Below are positions 16,258 through 24,410 of a stretch of 64,000 nt of DNA, in pieces. Source of the stretch: UBA11606 sp965243715 (GTDB taxonomy: Bacteria; Actinomycetota; Acidimicrobiia; Acidimicrobiales; Aldehydirespiratoraceae); assembly GCA_965243715.1 (NCBI GenBank), contig CBDEVU010000017.1:248001-312000 (forward strand). Reading direction: 5' to 3'. The notes under the pieces were generated by a model, which saw only the letters and a list, made by a program, of their open reading frames with translations, was not told where the DNA came from and ran no database searches. The first letter of the stretch is position 1. Every line of letters starts with the position of its first letter. The position numbers and the translations under genes are program-made.

Positions 16258-17427
16258 TCACGATGAGAACCGAGCGACCGTTTCGACATGGCTAGTACCG
16301 GGGAACATGTCAATGACTGTCCATTCGTCCATGGTGAACCCGGCGGCGATCAGACGAGCGGCGTCTCGCCCGAACGCCGAAGGATCGCAACTGACCAGCA
16401 CAAAAGTCTTCGGCTCAGCCCGACAGAGCGCCTCGGCGCCCCGCTTGCCTAACCCTTTGCGGCCCGGATTGGCAATCACCGCAACGGCCCGTGAGGGTCG
16501 CCAGTTCTCGATGCTCGAGCAGATCACCTTAACCTCGCGACCTTGCACGTTGACCCGAGCATCAGCCACCGCATCTCGGTTCCGTTCGATAGCTACGACC
16601 GGCCGATGGCGACCAACGGTGACGGAGAACAATCCCACGCCAGAATAGGCATCAATGAGAAGGCCGGGTTCGGTCTTCGACAACATCCGTCCGACCTCGG
16701 CCACTAAGGCATCGGCGCCCGCTGGCCGGTTCTGGAAGAAAGAGTTGGCCGAGATTCGGACGCGCTGACCAACGATCTCTTCGTGAATCCACGCTCGCTT
16801 TCGCGCCGCTAGGTCAGCCTGGCCAACTACCAATACGTCGTCGGGAACCTCAACGCTCAGTGGCGCCCGATCGACAACCACGAGGCGCTCACCGGTGCGA
16901 TTACCAACACGAATCGTGACAGTGTTGGCCCCCGGAAAACGACCCGCGACTAAAAGCTCCTCGGCGAGGGGATCAACAGCCACGCACGCTTCGGGGATCA
17001 CCACGTCATGCGATGAGCGCCCACGGTAACCTGCTCGCCCTGCCTTAACCGCGGCGCGAATGGTGGTACGCCCGTGGTCCTGGGTGAGCGATCGCATGGA
17101 CGGGTCCGGAGCATCGAGACCAACCCGGGCCAGTTGATCGATGGCCATCGAAGTCTTCATAGTGAGTTGGGCGTCAGGGTTAACATGCAGGAGGTCGCAG
17201 CCGCCGCAGCCGTTGACCTGATGCTCGCAGGAGACGACAACTCGATGGCGGGACGGCTCTAGGATACGAACCACGCGGCCCCGCGACCAGCGACGGTCGA
17301 CCTGTACGATCTCCACGATGACGGACTCGCCGGGAAGGGCTCCTTCGACAAAAACAACTCGTCCATCTTCGCCGCGGGCGACGCCAGTACCGTCGCGAGC
17401 AGTGGCAGTCACTCGCAGTTCCACCAT
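16258..17427 (-). CDS. TrmA/RumA-family RNA (uracil-5-)-methyltransferase with TRAM domain
   Basis: 389 residues. The N-terminal TRAM domain (about 1-58, 'DGTGVARGEDGRVVFVEGAL') binds RNA. 'SCEHQVNGCGGCDLLH' supplies cysteines of a probable [4Fe-4S] cluster. The methyltransferase half has 'LIDAYSGVGLFSVTVGR' (SAM site) and 'LVSCDPSAFGRDAARL' with the catalytic Cys. Target could be tRNA U54 or a 23S uridine; the sequence does not decide. It is divergent from rpe: starts lie 40 nt apart. Confidence 0.9.
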   Translation of the reverse strand: MVELRVTATARDGTGVARGEDGRVVFVEGALPGESVIVEIVQVDRRWSRGRVVRILEPSRHRVVVSCEHQVNGCGGCDLLHVNPDAQLTMKTSMAIDQLARVGLDAPDPSMRSLTQDHGRTTIRAAVKAGRAGYRGRSSHDVVIPEACVAVDPLAEELLVAGRFPGANTVTIRVGNRTGERLVVVDRAPLSVEVPDDVLVVGQADLAARKRAWIHEEIVGQRVRISANSFFQNRPAGADALVAEVGRMLSKTEPGLLIDAYSGVGLFSVTVGRHRPVVAIERNRDAVADARVNVQGREVKVICSSIENWRPSRAVAVIANPGRKGLGKRGAEALCRAEPKTFVLVSCDPSAFGRDAARLIAAGFTMDEWTVIDMFPGTSHVETVARFSS

Positions 17428-17467
17428 TCAAACGGTATCACCGCTCGGCGCGATTAGTGTCGGGACG

Positions 17468-18139
17468 GTGTCGCGCCCCATCGAGATATCCCCGTCCGTT
17501 CTACCCGCCGACTTCGCTCGACTCGGCGAGGAATGCCGCGAGTTGGCCGCGGCAGGCGCCGACCGTATCCATTGGGATGTCATGGACGGTGTGTTCGTGC
17601 CCAACCTCACGATCGGTCCCGCCATCGTCAAAAGCTGTCGATCCCACGTGGAGTTGCCCTTCGAAGCTCATCTCATGGTGGTCAACGCCGACGAGTTGGC
17701 CAAACTCTTTGTCGACGCGGGCTGCGAGACGGTCATGCTCCACGCGGAGGCGTGCCCTCACCTCCACCGTTCCCTAGCCAACCTGCGGGCGATCGGCGCC
17801 CGTTCAGGCGTGGTACTCAATCCCCATACCCCGGCCGGTGTCCTGGCTCATGTGCTTGACCAAACTGATCACATCTTGATTATGACCGTGAATCCCGGGT
17901 TCGGTGGCCAGAAATACATTCCGCTCACCGACAAAATTGCCGAAGTCAAAGCCATGGTCGACGCCGGTGGTCACGACATCGATATCGAGATAGATGGTGG
18001 TATCAGTGCCGACACGATCGGCGAATGCGCGGCGGCGGGAGCGAACGTTTTCGTCAGTGGATCGGCACTGTTTCGTTACGAGGACCGCGCCGCTGGGGTA
18101 GCCGAACTCAAAGCAATCGCCGAAGCGGCCCGAGGGTAA
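17468..18139 (+). CDS. rpe: Ribulose-phosphate 3-epimerase
   Basis: 223 residues from GTG 17468, giving the expected N-terminus 'SRPIEISPSVLPADF'; the longer open frame from 17318 only reads antisense through the neighbour. TIM-barrel motifs with the metal ligands and acid/base Asp residues: 'IHWDVMDGVFVPN', 'FEAHLMV', 'MTVNPGFGGQKYI' and 'IEIDGGISADTI'. Reaction: D-ribulose 5-phosphate to D-xylulose 5-phosphate in the pentose phosphate pathway. Confidence 0.95.
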   Translation: MSRPIEISPSVLPADFARLGEECRELAAAGADRIHWDVMDGVFVPNLTIGPAIVKSCRSHVELPFEAHLMVVNADELAKLFVDAGCETVMLHAEACPHLHRSLANLRAIGARSGVVLNPHTPAGVLAHVLDQTDHILIMTVNPGFGGQKYIPLTDKIAEVKAMVDAGGHDIDIEIDGGISADTIGECAAAGANVFVSGSALFRYEDRAAGVAELKAIAEAARG

Positions 18140-18146
18140 CGACGCT

Positions 18147-18767
18147 TTAGAGCATCTCTCCTCGTCGAACGATGACGTGATCGATGATGCCGTAAGCCTT
18201 GGCTTGTTCGGCGGTGAACCAGCGATCCCGATCGGAGTCGGCTTCGATCTGTTCGTAGGTCTGCCCGGTGTGTTGGGCGATGCGTTCTTGCAATAGGCGC
18301 TTGGTGTAGGCCATCTGCTCGGCCTGGATGGCAATGTCGGTGGCTTGGCCCTGCACACCACCGAGGGGTTGATGCATCATAATACGGGCATGGGGCAAGG
18401 CATAGCGCTTAGTTGGCGCCCCGGCGCACAGCAGGAACTGACCCATCGACGCGCCTAGGCCCATGCAGATGGTGCCCACCTCGGGTTCCACGAACTGCAT
18501 CGTGTCGTAGATGGCCATACCCGCAGTGACCGAACCGCCAGGACTGTTGATGTACAGCCAGATCGGCTTTTCCTTGTCCTGACCTTCGAGGTAGAGGAGT
18601 TGCGCGGTGATGTAGTTGGCGATCTCGTCGTTGACATCAGTACCGAGAACCACAATACGGTCCTGCAGTAGGCGATAGAAGATATCGGCCTGAGGATTAC
18701 TGAGGGTTGAGGTATTCAATTGTGGGGTGCGGTGCAGCCGAGGCGTGTTCTGCGATTCCGAAGTCAT
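18147..18767 (-). CDS. clpP: ATP-dependent Clp protease proteolytic subunit
   Basis: 206 residues from ATG 18767. Triad: Ser in 'GLGASMGQFLL', His in 'RIMMHQPLGG', Asp in 'DSDRDRWFTA'. 'LYINSPGGSVTAGMAIYDTM' is the oxyanion-strand region. Canonical ClpP usually has GQAAS before the Ser; here GLGAS, a mild variation. Subunit of the barrel protease fed by ClpX/ClpC. Single copy in this window, whereas actinobacteria often carry clpP1-clpP2 pairs. It faces rpe, 7 nt apart. Confidence 0.93.
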   Translation of the reverse strand: MTSESQNTPRLHRTPQLNTSTLSNPQADIFYRLLQDRIVVLGTDVNDEIANYITAQLLYLEGQDKEKPIWLYINSPGGSVTAGMAIYDTMQFVEPEVGTICMGLGASMGQFLLCAGAPTKRYALPHARIMMHQPLGGVQGQATDIAIQAEQMAYTKRLLQERIAQHTGQTYEQIEADSDRDRWFTAEQAKAYGIIDHVIVRRGEML

Positions 18768-18828
18768 ATCTGTCAAGGGTACCGTCCCGAGGCGCTACCC
18801 TTGCAGCAGAGTTGTTCTGCAATCTCAC

Positions 18829-18912
18829 GCGGGCGTGGTGGAATTGGTAGACACGCCAGGTTTAGGTCCTGGTACCCGAAAGGGTGTGGGGGTTCAAGTC
18901 CCTCCGTCCGCA
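18829..18912 (+). tRNA. tRNA-Leu (anticodon UAG)
   Basis: An 84-nt class II tRNA. The 7-bp acceptor stem pairs GCGGGCG with CGTCCGC (one G-T), the D arm is TGGTGGAATTGGTAGACA, the anticodon stem CCAGG/CCTGG holds loop TTTAGGT (anticodon TAG), a long variable arm (CCC-GAAA-GGG) follows, then the T arm GGGGGTTCAAGTCCCTC. Discriminator A73 at 18912; CCA is not encoded. The 3' end directly abuts the stop codon of the convergent LDI-like gene. Confidence 0.95.
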
Positions 18913-20391
18913 CTATTGACAGTTAGATCCCACTTCGGTCAAGGCGATCTGATAAGCCGCCGTACGCTGGCCGACCGTGACCACGAGCGAATCACCGTCC
19001 ACGTCGACTCGGGCGCCGAGACCACCGCTGATCTGCCACCCGCCCGGGCTCACTCCCTCGACGCGAAACGTGGTCGTGGTCTCGGGGTCTTCGGTGAGTG
19101 GGGCCACCTCAACGCAGAGCGTTTCCCCTTGCCATTCGGCTTGACGTAAGGCGATCCGCGGGAAATCCACTCCCGTTACCAGCGGACACGGAGCCAGCGG
19201 AGCCGCCGACAGTCGCTCCCAGCGCCCCAGTCCGCCTGCTTCTGCCGCGGCCAAAAAGGCATTGTATTGGCCCCGTGGATGGGGTTCGTTGAGCCCCATC
19301 CCCCACGTGAACTCGCCTCGGGCATGATCCCAGGTGGGTTCGAACGAGGACTCAATGGCAGCCTCCAACCGTGCCGCAAGATCAGCGCATCCCCACTCTC
19401 GAGCGAGGAGCAGAGAGGCCGCCGCGCCGCGGCTGGCGGGCAGGGGATGGCGAAGTTCACCGAGGTAACCGGCCGAGGCACACGAGGCGTCCCACAAACG
19501 CCGCGCGTCGTCGCTCTCTTGGGGCGCGGCGTAGAACGAGGTCACATTGGCCAGTGCGGCGGACTTGCGGTGATGTACGTCAAGAATTGGGTCGTAGTAG
19601 AGCGTCGTCATCGTCGGCGGTTCGTCTCGATCGAGATCGAGGTAGTGCTCTCGAGCGTACTTCCACCAAGGACCGAAGGCTTGTGCGTTGTAGTCAGTGC
19701 CGTGTCGATTGTCGTAAAGTCTCAGACCGAGACCTGCTCCGGCCAGTCAAAGCGGCCAGACCTTGGTGTTTTCTCAATGACAGCCCACCGGCGCGGCCAG
19801 CCACTGACGACACAACGACTCAGCGATCTCGCCGTGGGTCCAGGTGAACGTGTTGGCGCCATCGTTGATCACCGTGAACGGCTCGTTCCAACGATCATCA
19901 CCCGCAATCATCGAACGAATACCCAATAGCACTAAGAAGAAGCCCTTGTAAAAGAGCATCCCGTCGGCCGCGATAGGGTCAATTTGGCGACCCCACGGCT
20001 CAACACCGTTAGCGGTCCAGCCCGGCGCATCGTAATGGCCGAACAACTCGGGCGGAATCAACAACCGATAGAAGTCAGGATAGTTGGCTCGATCAGGGTC
20101 AGGTCCGAATTGGGTAAGCCAATCAGCGGCCGACCACCATTGGGTGTGTCGTTGGATCAACTCGTCGAGAATGGCGACATAAGGCTCGGTCCAGGCGGGC
20201 GTCCGATGGGCCATAAGACCCATCGCGTACGATGAATCCACTAGGTCGAAGCGGTGCCAACTGGCCATCGGAGGGTCGGAACGATCATCCCAGTGGGGAT
20301 GGGGCCGACCGGTTCGCGACCAGTCGTCGGGCGTCCGGGCCTTACGGTCGAGATACCGAAGCCAACCAATAGAGCGGTCAGAAAGCGTCAT
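18913..20391 (-). CDS. Linalool dehydratase/isomerase-like protein with two in-frame TGA codons; predicted selenoprotein
   Basis: One frame of 492 codons from ATG 20391 to TAG 18913-18915, interrupted only by TGA at 19776-19774 (residue 206) and 19749-19747 (residue 215). Between and after them the sequence stays protein-like: 'ENTKVWPL', then 'LAGAGLGLRLYDNRHGTDYN' and 'FGPWWKYAREHYLDLDRDE', joining directly to the C-terminal half. It resembles the alpha-barrel LDI family. The nine-residue spacing matches Cys171/Cys180 of the characterised enzyme, and Asp49/Tyr55 repeats the Asp39/Tyr45 spacing; Lys149 sits where I would expect the catalytic His. I infer selenocysteine at both sites, supported by two SECIS-like hairpins. 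Its ATG overlaps the EamA gene's TGA (ATGA). Substrate unknown. The alternative is a gene broken by two nonsense mutations. Confidence 0.75.
19717..19735 (-). promoter_or_regulatory. Putative bacterial SECIS hairpin for the second TGA, GGUCU loop
   Basis: On the minus strand AGGTCTC (19735-19729) pairs fully with GAGACTT (19723-19717; one G-U) around the 5-nt loop GGTCT (19728-19724). The loop starts 18 nt after the TGA at 19749-19747. From memory, E. coli fdhF has the same apical GGUCU, also 18 nt after its UGA; those loop bases contact SelB. It does not overlap the first hairpin. Confidence 0.7.
19738..19760 (-). promoter_or_regulatory. Putative bacterial SECIS hairpin for the first TGA
   Basis: On the minus strand TCTGGCC (19760-19754) pairs with GGCCGGA (19744-19738), 7 bp with one U-G, around the 9-nt loop GCTTTGACT. 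The loop begins 20 nt after the TGA at 19776-19774 and starts with G, within the usual bacterial SECIS limits (loop 16-37 nt downstream, G near the loop's start). The second TGA lies partly inside this loop. Confidence 0.55.
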
Positions 20392-21263
20392 GTCAAAACC
20401 GAGGTAGTGCTAGCTGGTGGGACGCGGTTCATCGTGCCGTACAGCAGACCAATCAGCACCACCGCTCCCCCTATGAAGGTGCGGGCGAGCGGTTGATCAC
20501 CGAACGCAATCCACGCCCACGTGGTTGCCGCGAAGGTCTCCACGGGAGTGAACAAGGCCACCTCGGCGGCGGGGGCATAGCGCGGGGCAGAGGTATGGCA
20601 GAGACGACCCGCTGGATTAAAAACCAATCCCATTCCCGCGCACGCTAGGTACGCCTTGGCGCTATGTCCGAACGGGTCGGCGAACCCAACAGAGAAGAGG
20701 ATCGTGGCCGCCGCGGCGATGGCTAAACCAACGTAACGACTCTGGTCTCGGTAATGGCGCCAGACGTTCATGTTGATCGAAAAGCACAACACCGCTCCCA
20801 TAGCCAGCAAGTCACCAGTGAGGTTCGGCTCACCGACCGAGCCCAGCACCACGATGACTACCCCGATAACGGTGATGAAGATAGCCGTCCACACCCGTCG
20901 GCTGGTCCGTTCGCCGAAGAACAACCGGCCAACGATGGCAGCCGCTATCGGTGCCGACGCCACGATCACCACGACGTTGGCGATATCGGTCCGGGTTACC
21001 GCGATGACAAAACAGAGTTGGCTAACCCCCGAGAGGACCCCCACCGTAAGCAATCCCCGAGGGGACCGGCGAAAGACTGTTAGTGGCTGCCCGCCCTCCA
21101 GCAGTCGCTGCAATCCAATTTGCACCGGCAGCGAGCCCACTGAAACGAGAAAAGCAACGGTCCAGCCATCGAGTTCGGACAATCGGATGAAGTAAGAGTC
21201 GGTAGAAACCAGCAACATTCCCAGCGCCGCCAGCCCCCAACCTCGGTGCCGTCCCACCATCAT
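20388..21263 (-). CDS. EamA (DMT superfamily) transporter
   Basis: 291 residues with about ten hydrophobic segments in two EamA repeats, for example 'VAFLVSVGSLPVQIGL', 'VVVIVASAPIAAAIVGRLFF' (the typical repeat end), 'AIFITVIGVVIVVLGSV' and 'AFIGGAVVLIGLLYG'. Role: membrane drug/metabolite exporter or importer, substrate unknown. Starts within the rdgB stop (ATGA at 21263-21260) and ends within the start of the LDI-like gene (ATGA at 20391-20388), so all three should be translationally coupled. A functional link to the LDI-like protein is likely but unproven. Confidence 0.88.
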   Translation of the reverse strand: MMVGRHRGWGLAALGMLLVSTDSYFIRLSELDGWTVAFLVSVGSLPVQIGLQRLLEGGQPLTVFRRSPRGLLTVGVLSGVSQLCFVIAVTRTDIANVVVIVASAPIAAAIVGRLFFGERTSRRVWTAIFITVIGVVIVVLGSVGEPNLTGDLLAMGAVLCFSINMNVWRHYRDQSRYVGLAIAAAATILFSVGFADPFGHSAKAYLACAGMGLVFNPAGRLCHTSAPRYAPAAEVALFTPVETFAATTWAWIAFGDQPLARTFIGGAVVLIGLLYGTMNRVPPASTTSVLT

Positions 21264-21862
21264 GTTCGTTCGTGCAGGGCGGCAGCGAGGGCCCGAAAGG
21301 CTCGGCCGCGGTGGCTGATCTCGTGCTTTTCGTCGCCCATTTCGGCAAAACTGCGGCCATCGGCCTCGGTGGGCACAAAGACGGGGTCATATCCAAAACC
21401 GCCGGTCCCCCTTGGTGCGGCGGCAATTGTTCCCTCCACCGAACCTTCCACCACCAGTTCGGATCCGTCGGGCCATGCAACCATCACCACCGTGCGAAAG
21501 CGAGCCGTGCGGTCGACGGAATCGATTGCCGCGACCGCTTCGAGTTCGGCGAGGAGTTGGTCAACATTGTCCTGATAACTCGCCCCCAAGCCCGCGAAAC
21601 GTGCCGAGTAAACGCCGGGCGCACCGTTTAGGGCATCAACTTCGAGACCAGTGTCGTCACTAACCGCGGCCGCGTTCGCCGCCGCGCAAACGGCGCGGGC
21701 TTTCAACCGCGCGTTGCCTTCGAGGTCCGGCGCGTCTTCCACCACATCGGCTAGTCCTAGCGGTCGGGGCAGCAGATCCACGATGCCGTCTAGCACCACG
21801 GCAATCTCCGCTACCTTGTCGGGATTAGCGCTCCCGCAAACCAACCGGGGGAGCCGACTCAT
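21260..21862 (-). CDS. rdgB: RdgB/HAM1 non-canonical purine NTP pyrophosphatase
   Basis: 200 residues from ATG 21862. 'LVCGSANPDKVAEI' is the triphosphate-binding start, 'SDDTGLEVDALNGAPGVYSARFAG' the signature (Asp base, substrate loop), and 'GFGYDPVFVPTEADGRSFAEM' plus 'ISHRGRAFRAL' the base-specific pocket. Hydrolyses dITP, ITP and XTP to monophosphates, keeping them out of DNA and RNA. Overlaps the end of rph by 4 nt (ATGA), an arrangement also known from mycobacteria. Confidence 0.95.
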   Translation of the reverse strand: MSRLPRLVCGSANPDKVAEIAVVLDGIVDLLPRPLGLADVVEDAPDLEGNARLKARAVCAAANAAAVSDDTGLEVDALNGAPGVYSARFAGLGASYQDNVDQLLAELEAVAAIDSVDRTARFRTVVMVAWPDGSELVVEGSVEGTIAAAPRGTGGFGYDPVFVPTEADGRSFAEMGDEKHEISHRGRAFRALAAALHERT

Positions 21863-22605
21863 GGACGGGCCACGCTCCGCGGGCTCGGTGCGGCGGCGAG
21901 TAGCGCCCGCTGAACGGCGATGATCTCCGCGATGCCGCTCTCAGCTAGATCGAGCATCTGATTGAGTTGGGCCCGACTGAACGAGTTGGACTCGGCGGTC
22001 CCTTGAACCTCGATGAGTTGACCCGCCCCGTCCATGACAACGTTGCAATCAACGTCGGCTGTGGAGTCCTCGGGGTACGGCAGGTCGAGGACCGCTTGAC
22101 CGTCAACGATGCCTACCGAAATCGCCGCGCATTCGGTGCTAAGCGGATGTGCCACGATCGCCCCTTCCTGCACTAGTCGGGTACACGCGTCATGCAGAGC
22201 AATATAGGCCCCACATATGGAGGCGGTCCGGGTGCCTCCATCGGCCTGCAAGACATCGCAATCGAGGCGAAGCGAGTGCTCGCCCAAAGCCGACATATCG
22301 GTCGCCGCGCGCAGCGAGCGGCCGATGAGTCGCTCGATCTCCTGGGTACGACCCTTGGCCCCGTTTCGTTCGCGCCGCACCCGTTCCGGCGATGACCCCG
22401 GCAACATCGAATACTCCGCGGTGACCCAGCCTTGACCCTGACCCTTCATCCATCGGGGGACGTCTCGTTCAGCCGAAGCGGTACAAAACACGCGGGTCTC
22501 GCCGAACGAAACCAACACCGAACCCAAGGTCATCGAGGTGAAATCTCGAGTAAACGAAAAAGGACGAAGTTCGTGGGGCTGACGCCCGTCGTAGCGAGTG
22601 GCCAC
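21859..22605 (-). CDS. rph: Ribonuclease PH
   Basis: 248 residues from GTG or ATG at the 22605 frame start ('MATRYDGRQPHELRPFSF'). Family blocks: 'GSVLVSFGETRVFCTAS', 'GWVTAEYSMLPGSSPERVRR' and 'DCDVLQADGGTRTASICGAY' with the phosphate and metal site. Phosphorolytic 3'-5' exonuclease that trims tRNA precursors. Gene order with the downstream rdgB and upstream MBL and murI genes matches Rv1338-Rv1341 of Mycobacterium. Confidence 0.95.
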   Translation of the reverse strand: MATRYDGRQPHELRPFSFTRDFTSMTLGSVLVSFGETRVFCTASAERDVPRWMKGQGQGWVTAEYSMLPGSSPERVRRERNGAKGRTQEIERLIGRSLRAATDMSALGEHSLRLDCDVLQADGGTRTASICGAYIALHDACTRLVQEGAIVAHPLSTECAAISVGIVDGQAVLDLPYPEDSTADVDCNVVMDGAGQLIEVQGTAESNSFSRAQLNQMLDLAESGIAEIIAVQRALLAAAPSPRSVARP

Positions 22606-22648
22606 ATGGTCTCCCAGAGTGGTGGAGCGAATAAGTCGGTGAGGCGAG

Positions 22649-23386
22649 TTAGACGGTAAAGACAGATCCCCGAAGGGCTACCTCAACTGGACCACCGTAC
22701 GCCGTGGCGGCCTCCGTGCGGTGGGCTTCAGGGTCAGATCCTGGGACTAGATGGGTAACCACCAACCGACCAACGCCCGCGGCATGAGCGGCGAGACCCG
22801 CTTGGCGCGCCGACATATGGGGAATATCTCGGCCCTCAAGTTCGTGCAGGTGGCTCGCATCGCACATAGCTAGGTCGATATCGGGGCCTAGCGAACCAAG
22901 CGACCACGCCGGGCCGGTGTCCGACGTGTAGACGAAACTCCTATCGGCGGCGTCGACGCGTACGGCGAGGGTCTCAACCGGATGATCCGTACGAGAAAAA
23001 CGCCACTTCTGGTCTCCGATGGTCACCTTCGCTGCGTGATCGATCGTCGACCAGGCGAACGGACTCGGATTCGCCGAGATCGTCACGGCATCGTTTAGGG
23101 CCGCTGTTTCCGCCGTTCCGTAGACCGGCAAAGCGTCTCGGGGCGAGAAGTAAGTAAACACATTGCGCATCACCGGAAGCTCCAGCCAATGGTCCGGATG
23201 ACAGTGGGTGATGACGATGGCCGTGAGGTCCTGGAGGTTGATTGCTTGCTGGAGCGGACCTAGAGTTCCCGGCCCGCAGTCGAGCAGCACGACCGCCCCG
23301 CTGGTACGTACGAGATAGCCGGTACACGGGTTGTCTGGTCCCGCATAAGAACCCGACGATCCCAAGACGGTGATTTCTATACTCAC
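22649..23386 (-). CDS. MBL-fold hydrolase, Rv1339-like (probable cyclic-nucleotide phosphodiesterase)
   Basis: 245 residues from GTG 23386. Metal motif 'ITHCHPDHWLELP' (HxHxDH) with later ligands in 'YTSDTGPAW', 'MCDASHL' and 'VVTHLVPG'. Position between murI and rph is that of Mycobacterium Rv1339, reported as an atypical class II cAMP phosphodiesterase; the assignment here follows synteny and overall look. The start directly abuts the murI stop. Confidence 0.8.
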   Translation of the reverse strand: MSIEITVLGSSGSYAGPDNPCTGYLVRTSGAVVLLDCGPGTLGPLQQAINLQDLTAIVITHCHPDHWLELPVMRNVFTYFSPRDALPVYGTAETAALNDAVTISANPSPFAWSTIDHAAKVTIGDQKWRFSRTDHPVETLAVRVDAADRSFVYTSDTGPAWSLGSLGPDIDLAMCDASHLHELEGRDIPHMSARQAGLAAHAAGVGRLVVTHLVPGSDPEAHRTEAATAYGGPVEVALRGSVFTV

Positions 23387-24223
23387 CTAAGTCTCCCACG
23401 AATGAGCGGTGACCGAATCGAGTTCAGGACCCAGTAGCCGCCTCCCCAACCGAGCGAACGAGTTGATGTCGCCGCTCGACACAAACCGCGCCCGGCCCAG
23501 CCGATCGCCAACCGATGCGAGTTGGCCAGATTCCGCGAGTACGCGACTCAATGCAAACGCCGTCTCATCGGCCGATGAAACCAAGACCACATCGGGGCCC
23601 ATCACATCGCCGATGGTACGCGCTAGGAACGGGTAATGAGTACATCCGAGCAACAATGTGTCGACTTTGGCCTCCTGCATCGGGGCCAATAATCGTTCGG
23701 CCAAGACGTGAACCTGATCAGAAGCGATCTCCCCCCGCTCGACGAACTCGACAAAGCCCGGGCAGGCAGCGCAGCTAAGTTCAACGTAGGGGGCATGGCG
23801 TGCCGTGGCCCGCTGATAAGCCCCACTGGCGATCGTGCCCACCGTGCCAATGACGCCTACCCGACCGGTGTTGGTTATCGAAAGCACCGATTGCAGGCCC
23901 GGTTCGAGCACGCCGATGACTGGAACAGCGACGCGGGCGGCTAGTTCGGCGAGCGCAACAGCTGTGGCCGTATTGCACGCCACCACCACCAGCTTCGGAT
24001 TATAGGTCTCGATCATCCAGTCGGTGATCTGATGGGCAAAGGCTCGGACCTCGTGGTGGCCCCGCGAACCATAGGGATAACGCGCCGTGTCACCGAAGTA
24101 GACAACATCTTCGGCGGGCAGGAGGTCGATTACCGCCCGCGCCACGGTTAGTCCTCCAAACCCGGAGTCGAATATGGCGATAGGTCGATCAGTCGGACAT
24201 GGCCCGTGTATCACCTCGGGCAT
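23387..24223 (-). CDS. murI: Glutamate racemase
   Basis: 278 residues. 'IAIFDSGFGGLTVARAV' is the N-terminal substrate loop; the two catalytic cysteines are in 'VVVACNTATAVALAE' and 'LLLGCTHYPFLA'. Makes D-glutamate for peptidoglycan. The first 12 residues before 'RPIAIFDS' are a plausible short extension. Followed without gap by the MBL gene. Confidence 0.95.
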   Translation of the reverse strand: MPEVIHGPCPTDRPIAIFDSGFGGLTVARAVIDLLPAEDVVYFGDTARYPYGSRGHHEVRAFAHQITDWMIETYNPKLVVVACNTATAVALAELAARVAVPVIGVLEPGLQSVLSITNTGRVGVIGTVGTIASGAYQRATARHAPYVELSCAACPGFVEFVERGEIASDQVHVLAERLLAPMQEAKVDTLLLGCTHYPFLARTIGDVMGPDVVLVSSADETAFALSRVLAESGQLASVGDRLGRARFVSSGDINSFARLGRRLLGPELDSVTAHSWET

Positions 24224-24239
24224 CGCCGGGGAACCTAGA

Positions 24240-24401
24240 TCAGCGCTCTTCTTTGAAGATGACGTGCTGGCGAATCACCGGATCGTACTTCTTGATCTCG
24301 ATGCGCTCGCGGGTATTGGCCTTGTTCTTTCTGGTCACGTACGTGTAGCCCGTGCCCGCGGTCGAACGCAGTTTGATGATGGGACGCTTATCGCTGGCCA
24401 T
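24240..24401 (-). CDS. rpmG: 50S ribosomal protein L33
   Basis: 53 residues, start ATG 24401, stop TGA 24242-24240. Sequence opens 'ASDKRPIIKLRSTAGTGYTY' and continues 'VTRKNKANTRERIEIKKYD'. It is the zinc-free (C-minus) form: no CxxC pairs. Lies 9 nt downstream of rpmB, the usual rpmB-rpmG pair. Confidence 0.95.
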   Translation of the reverse strand: MASDKRPIIKLRSTAGTGYTYVTRKNKANTRERIEIKKYDPVIRQHVIFKEER

Positions 24402-24410
24402 GACGAATCC

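Noticed and set aside
19612..19773. Two separate genes (18913-19611 and 19774-20391) rather than one
   Set aside because: Both are in the same frame, the sequence between is protein-like without other stops, and the ATG at 19611 is internal to the domain with no ribosome binding site noticed.
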